Below, in pieces: positions 62,100 through 64,000 of a DNA stretch of 64,000 nt. How positions within the stretch are numbered: position 1 is the first letter of the stretch; each line of letters opens with the position of its first letter. The stretch comes from Siderastrea siderea. Lineage: Eukaryota > Cnidaria > Anthozoa > Scleractinia > Rhizangiidae. The stretch spans positions 1,868,701-1,932,700 of the forward strand of contig OZ034975.1 in the NCBI GenBank assembly GCA_964030785.1, read 5' to 3'. The notes below the pieces were generated by a model. The model was given only the letters and a program-made list of their open reading frames with translations, had not been told where the DNA came from and made no database searches. Made by a program: the position numbers and the translations under genes.

Positions 62100-62640
62100 T
62101 TTTGATCCATTTAAACAGTGCTCTGTTAATGTTTTTTTTCCATTATTGTTTTCAAAATTTGCAATTGCCAGGTAAGTGTGTCCTTTGTATTCAAATGATG
62201 TCATATACTGCGCTATCTGAGTTGATATCTCTTGATACTGAATGAAATGCTCTCCAGCGTACCGGTAAATAACAGACTTTGTGTTCCTTTTTTGATTGGC
62301 ATCACAGCAATTAGCCACACCCAGGAACATTTTACCGCACATCACCAATCAGGGTGCCAGGCGCTAGCTTTACGAGTTGCGATGGACTGAAAGAGAGCGA
62401 ACTTGCTGCCATCCCACTTGTAAATGAACCAGTCGATGTTGCCATTGCTTCCACTGATCCTGTTAGCAAAGGCGAGGAATATGTCACCGTTGATATTGAA
62501 GGACTTCACATCTACTGCTCCATACGCCTGAAGAGACTGCAGTTTGACAAAGCTGTTTCCTGATCACTTGAATACAATGGAGTGGACAGCATTCCCTTGC
62601 TGGGAGTTGTCATAGTTAGCAAAGGCAATAAAAGTTAATT
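62100..62640 (-). pseudogene. EAR-repeat pseudogene
   Basis: Minus-strand EAR repeats (SVIYRYAGEHFIQYQEIST, TSFEYKGHTYLAIANF, and further upstream SFNINGD- and WDGSKF-like pieces). The frame is interrupted near 62348, upstream EAR sequence fades by 62640, and the last codons differ from the intact gene. Confidence 0.75.
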
Positions 62641-63321
62641 CAGTAATTCTGTACAACAGACAGAAGTTCTTTAACTTTCGGTAGTTGTATGAAGGAAAAC
62701 CTTCTGGCGTGAGTTCCGCACGATGCTGTCGCATGCTACTTAAACGGACCTCGAACTAAGCACCAGGGCCTTCGCTCGCATACCATTCGTACCAGTTGGA
62801 AGTCTCAAAGAATGCCAAGAATGTGCCCATATTTTTTCCACCTCGGCTACACAGTTTAAGTAAGTGCCGCTGACCATCTCCTCCAAGATTAGGTCTGCGG
62901 GCTCGCTTTTGTTCGCCTGCAATTGTAATTCTACCCTTGCATAATTCGGATGAATCTGTCACTACCGTTTTGTCGAAGAACTTTTAAATTTTAAATAATC
63001 TAATCGCCTAAGATAGCTTTGCCCAACTAGGTCTACCTTCTAACACAATTTAAGAAATAATAAAAGGTACCGTTTATTCTTCCGGTACACTGTTCAAAGT
63101 GAGAGTATTTCACTGTCACCCATAATGACCCATAATGTGGACTTTGATTCTACTTGTTAAAAACGTTCGTTGTGCATTCTAAACAACCAGTCCTCGAAAC
63201 GTTTTGTGGTCGCCAGTTCTGTTTCCACATCGAGCAAAAGAGACATTTGAGCTTTAACTTTGCCACTGTGTTCATTGTGATTTCGTTGGTAAAGTCCACT
63301 TCCTGGCTTTGCTAGTCAATT
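62641..63321. other. Flank between two EAR copies
   Basis: 62930-63320 is related to the 3' flanks of the other EAR copies. No gene seen. Confidence 0.45.
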
Positions 63322-64000
63322 TTAGATCCATTTATACAGCGTGCTGTTGATGTTGAATTTCCCATTACTATTCCTTTTATTTGCAACTGCCAGGTAGGTG
63401 TGACCATTGTATTCAAAAGATGTCATATCCCTCACTCCCTGAGTTGATATCTCTTGGTACTGAATAAACTGCTTTCCAGTGTACCGGTAAATAACAGACT
63501 TTGTGTTGTGTCCCTGACTGTTAGCCACTCCCAGGAAAGTTTGACCGCACATCACAAATGGATTCCAGGCGAAAGCTCCACGAGTGGGGATAGACTGAAA
63601 GAGAACGAACTTGCTGCCATCCCACTTGTAAATGAACGATTTGATGTTATAATCAAGTCCATTGCGCTCGTTGGCAAACGCGAGGAATGTGTCACCATTG
63701 ATGTTGAAGGACTTCACGTCTCCTGCTCCATACGTCTGAAGAGACTGCAGTTTGACAAAGTTGTTTCCTGACCACTTGAATACAGTGGAGTTGGCAGCAT
63801 TCTCCAGCTGGGAGTTTTCCCAGTTGGAAAAAGCAATGAAAGTTTCATTGTTTATTTCAAACGCCGTGCTTGCATGACCGGTTCCCTCTGTTTCTATCTC
63901 CTGAAACTTTTCGAACTGGTTGTCCTTCCATTAGTATATAACTGAATTTCCATATTGATTCGTAACGGCGAGAAACAGTTCCTGTAATATTTCAAAAAAA
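63322..64000 (-). pseudogene. EAR-repeat copy running off the window, with an internal stop
   Basis: Minus-strand EAR repeats close to exon 3 of the 7183 gene (SFNINGDTFLAFAN, WDGSKFVLFQSI, GQTFLGVAN, HTYLAVAN, ending LYKWI and a stop). A TAA at 63931-63933 lies where the intact gene has Lys. Upstream exons are outside the window, so a shorter functional form cannot be excluded. Confidence 0.7.

Overview
The window is eukaryotic nuclear DNA, most likely from a cnidarian and probably an anthozoan such as a stony coral. This is inferred from spliced genes, the dense load of retro- and DNA transposons, tRNA-derived repeats, and a multi-copy family of secreted EAR-repeat proteins. Outside one large insertion there is little host coding sequence. 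What can be modelled is one complete three-exon EAR-repeat gene (7183-10733, minus strand) and three broken relatives (about 29.3, 62.1 and 63.3 kb and beyond).

Host part, left to right: a fold-back repeat (0.2-0.6 kb); a decayed BEL/Pao retrotransposon (1.3-4.8 kb); small TA-flanked MITEs; the EAR gene with a Penelope-like fragment in its second intron; a 2.1 kb IS630/Tc1-like transposon with unusually long (about 440 bp) terminal inverted repeats and an intact-looking transposase (12.8-14.9 kb); tRNA-like and Penelope GIY-YIG debris arranged as inverted repeats (15.3-16.3 kb); and a 7.6 kb Ngaro-type tyrosine-recombinase retrotransposon with the diagnostic A1 - body - B1 - A2 - B2 split direct repeats (18.8-26.5 kb). 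The Ngaro gag is apparently interrupted by an intron made of about 98-bp tandem repeats.

The centrepiece is a 22,615-bp Polinton/Maverick (adintovirus-like) endogenous viral element at 31972-54586. It is bounded by about 240-bp terminal inverted repeats (AG...CT ends) and a perfect 6-bp target duplication TTCATG. It carries the full Polinton core: chromodomain integrase, protein-primed DNA polymerase B, adenain-like protease, A32/FtsK packaging ATPase, double-jelly-roll major capsid protein, and three related penton-like (minor capsid) proteins. It also has a rightward late cluster of small basic virion-type proteins and a PLA2-like protein. Accessory genes sit on both strands, mostly at the two ends: a duplicated RING-like protein, a SLOG-fold protein, a GRF zinc-finger protein, a basic-repeat protein with an acidic tail, a 2-TM protein and a tRNA-like Pol III unit.

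The genes look organised as in a DNA virus. The TIRs carry CRE, ETS, E-box and CCAAT-like sites. Two divergent promoters at opposite ends are inverted copies of one module and flank the replication and regulatory genes. A third divergent promoter carries two CArG boxes. Many late genes have their own TATA-like box 34-60 nt before the ATG. A recurring QRGG (or MRGG) tripeptide-plus motif in six small basic proteins suggests a set of maturation sites for the element's own protease. Three one-base frame offsets (polymerase N terminus, SLOG, RING) all lie at homopolymer runs and may be assembly errors; one penton-like paralogue has a genuine-looking in-frame TGA. Near-identical TIRs and the perfect TSD indicate a recent insertion.
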